From: Myxococcota bacterium
Lineage (GTDB): Bacteria; Myxococcota; Polyangia; GCA-2747355; JAKLHH01
NCBI GenBank assembly: GCA_022710245.1
Contig: JAKLHH010000064.1
Span: 1-14,073, forward strand
Reading direction: 5' to 3'
Length of the DNA: 14,073 bases
The notes beneath the pieces were generated by a model. That model had not been told where the DNA came from, made no database searches, and saw nothing but the letters and a program-made list of their open reading frames with translations. Within the stretch, counting starts at the first letter, position 1, and every line of letters starts with the position of its first letter. Of the stretch, positions 13,184-14,073 are shown piece by piece. A program made the translations under genes and the position numbers.

Positions 13184-14073
13184 TTGCCCCGCACTTCGTC
13201 CCCCAGGGCTCGCCGCGGCGCGCCCGCGCACGGCATCGAGATCTCGCACCAGCGCTTCCGCCTGAAGAACGGCCTCGAGGTGCTGCTCCACCATGATCCG
13301 CGGCTCCCTCGCGCGGTGGTGAACGTCCTCTACCGCGTCGGCGCGCGCAACGACCCGCCTGGCCGCACCGGGATGGCGCACCTCTTCGAGCACCTGATGT
13401 TCATGGGCACGCGCCGCGTCCCCGAGAACCGCTTCGACCTGCTGATGGAGGAGGCCGGAGGCTCGAACAACGCGTACACCAGCGAGGACGTCACCGACTA
13501 CTACGACCTCGCCCCGTCGCGGCTGCTCCCGACGCTGCTCTGGGTCGAGGCGGACCGCATGGCGGAGATGGCCCACGCGCTGACCAGGCGCAAGCTCGAC
13601 CTGCAGCGCGAGGTGGTCCTCAACGAGCGGGCGCAGCACTACGAGAACGCGCCCTACGGACCGCTGCACCTCGAGCTGCCGGGGCTGCTCTACCCGAAGG
13701 GCCACCCCTACAGCTGGCCGATCATCGGCAGCCGCGAGGACCTGCGCGCGGTCACCGTCGAGGACGTGCGCCAGATCTTCCAGCGCTACTACTCGCCGCG
13801 GAACGCCTCGCTCGCCATCGCCGGCCGCTTCGACCCCGCGCAGCTCCGCGAGGAGGTGCGGCGCGCCTTCGAGTGGATCCCGGCGGCGGCGCCTCCGCGC
13901 CGGCCGCGCGCCAACACCGTGCAGCTCGCGGGTGAGGTCCGGCGCACGGTCCGCGACCGCGTCGAGCTCCCCCGGCTCAGCCTCGCCTGGCACTCGCCGA
14001 CCACCTTCAGCCCGGGCGACGCGGAGCTCGATCTCGCCGCCTCGATGCTGGGCGCGGGCAAGCAGTCACGCCT
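13184..14073 (+). CDS. M16-family (pitrilysin-like) zinc metallopeptidase, N-terminal part, 3' end outside window
   Basis: The first 296 codons of an insulinase/processing-peptidase-like enzyme. It shows the inverted zinc motif HLFEH (His66, Glu69, His70) within GMAHLFEHLMFMGT, the expected third ligand Glu148 in VVLNERAQHYEN, and family blocks GGSNNAYTSEDVTDYY, ENAPYGPLH, HPYSWPIIGS and YYSPRNASLAIAGRFDP. These mark a catalytically competent first M16 domain; a second, inactive domain would follow outside the window. No signal peptide is present from the TTG start, so it is probably cytoplasmic unless the true start lies elsewhere. The start is set by AGGAGG four bases upstream. It sits 60 bp after the sigma-like gene on the same strand. 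Confidence 0.9.
   Translation, partial: MPRTSSPRARRGAPAHGIEISHQRFRLKNGLEVLLHHDPRLPRAVVNVLYRVGARNDPPGRTGMAHLFEHLMFMGTRRVPENRFDLLMEEAGGSNNAYTSEDVTDYYDLAPSRLLPTLLWVEADRMAEMAHALTRRKLDLQREVVLNERAQHYENAPYGPLHLELPGLLYPKGHPYSWPIIGSREDLRAVTVEDVRQIFQRYYSPRNASLAIAGRFDPAQLREEVRRAFEWIPAAAPPRRPRANTVQLAGEVRRTVRDRVELPRLSLAWHSPTTFSPGDAELDLAASMLGAGKQSR

Noticed and set aside
12467..13993. 508-codon minus-strand frame opposite the sigma-like and M16 genes
   Set aside because: Antisense shadow. The plus strand carries the HLFEH zinc motif and sigma region 2.

Overview
The window is very GC-rich DNA that looks like a Myxococcota (myxobacterial) chromosome segment, possibly from an uncultured lineage. The main reasons are a MYXO-CTERM-like C-terminus (Gly-Cys-Gly-Cys followed by a hydrophobic helix and Arg cluster), Asp/Pro-rich 'PDLR'-type linkers in secreted proteins, and Cys-rich 'CDGxxLGG' repeats typical of myxobacterial surface proteins. 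No tRNA, rRNA, CRISPR array, transposase or integrase was seen.

Layout. 1-1072 (minus) is the N-terminal ~357 codons of GlgC, ADP-glucose pyrophosphorylase, running off the left edge. Divergent from it, 1373-3451 encodes a lipoprotein with two tandem PHB-depolymerase/feruloyl-esterase-like alpha/beta-hydrolase domains joined by a repetitive DQR/PDLR linker. From about 3.5 to 5.0 kb lie remnants of secreted-protein genes: a frameshifted polysaccharide-lyase fragment running into a MYXO-CTERM tail (minus), and Cys-rich repeats fused, after a frameshift, to only the last part of a formylglycine-generating-enzyme (FGE-sulfatase) domain (plus). From 5.0 to 7.8 kb (minus) is a two-gene unit, a TPR-like helical protein translationally coupled by a GTGA overlap to an SF2 helicase whose C-terminus looks like sigma-70 region 4. 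The helicase carries a one-base frameshift in a G run. The 5' end of the TPR gene abuts a 5'-truncated AbiEi-type antitoxin fragment (plus, about 7667-8020), as if one deletion removed both gene starts.

The second half is healthier. 8138-9628 (minus) is an S1-domain RNA-binding protein of ribosomal protein S1 type with five S1 domains. A 492-bp intergenic region holds a REP-like palindromic repeat, a good sigma-70-type promoter and a 17-bp direct repeat, and leads into a secreted M23-family (LytM-like) protein (10121-10987). Next are a membrane-anchored vWA-domain protein (11091-12326), an octamer tandem repeat, a short sigma-70 region-2 protein (12572-13123) and the start of an M16 zinc peptidase (13184 to the right edge).

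Two items stand out. The first is the TPR plus helicase/sigma-region-4 pair. The second is the REP-like palindrome family, which occurs in an intergenic region and also, expanded four times in one reading frame, inside the sigma-like gene, where it occupies the place expected for linker and region 4.
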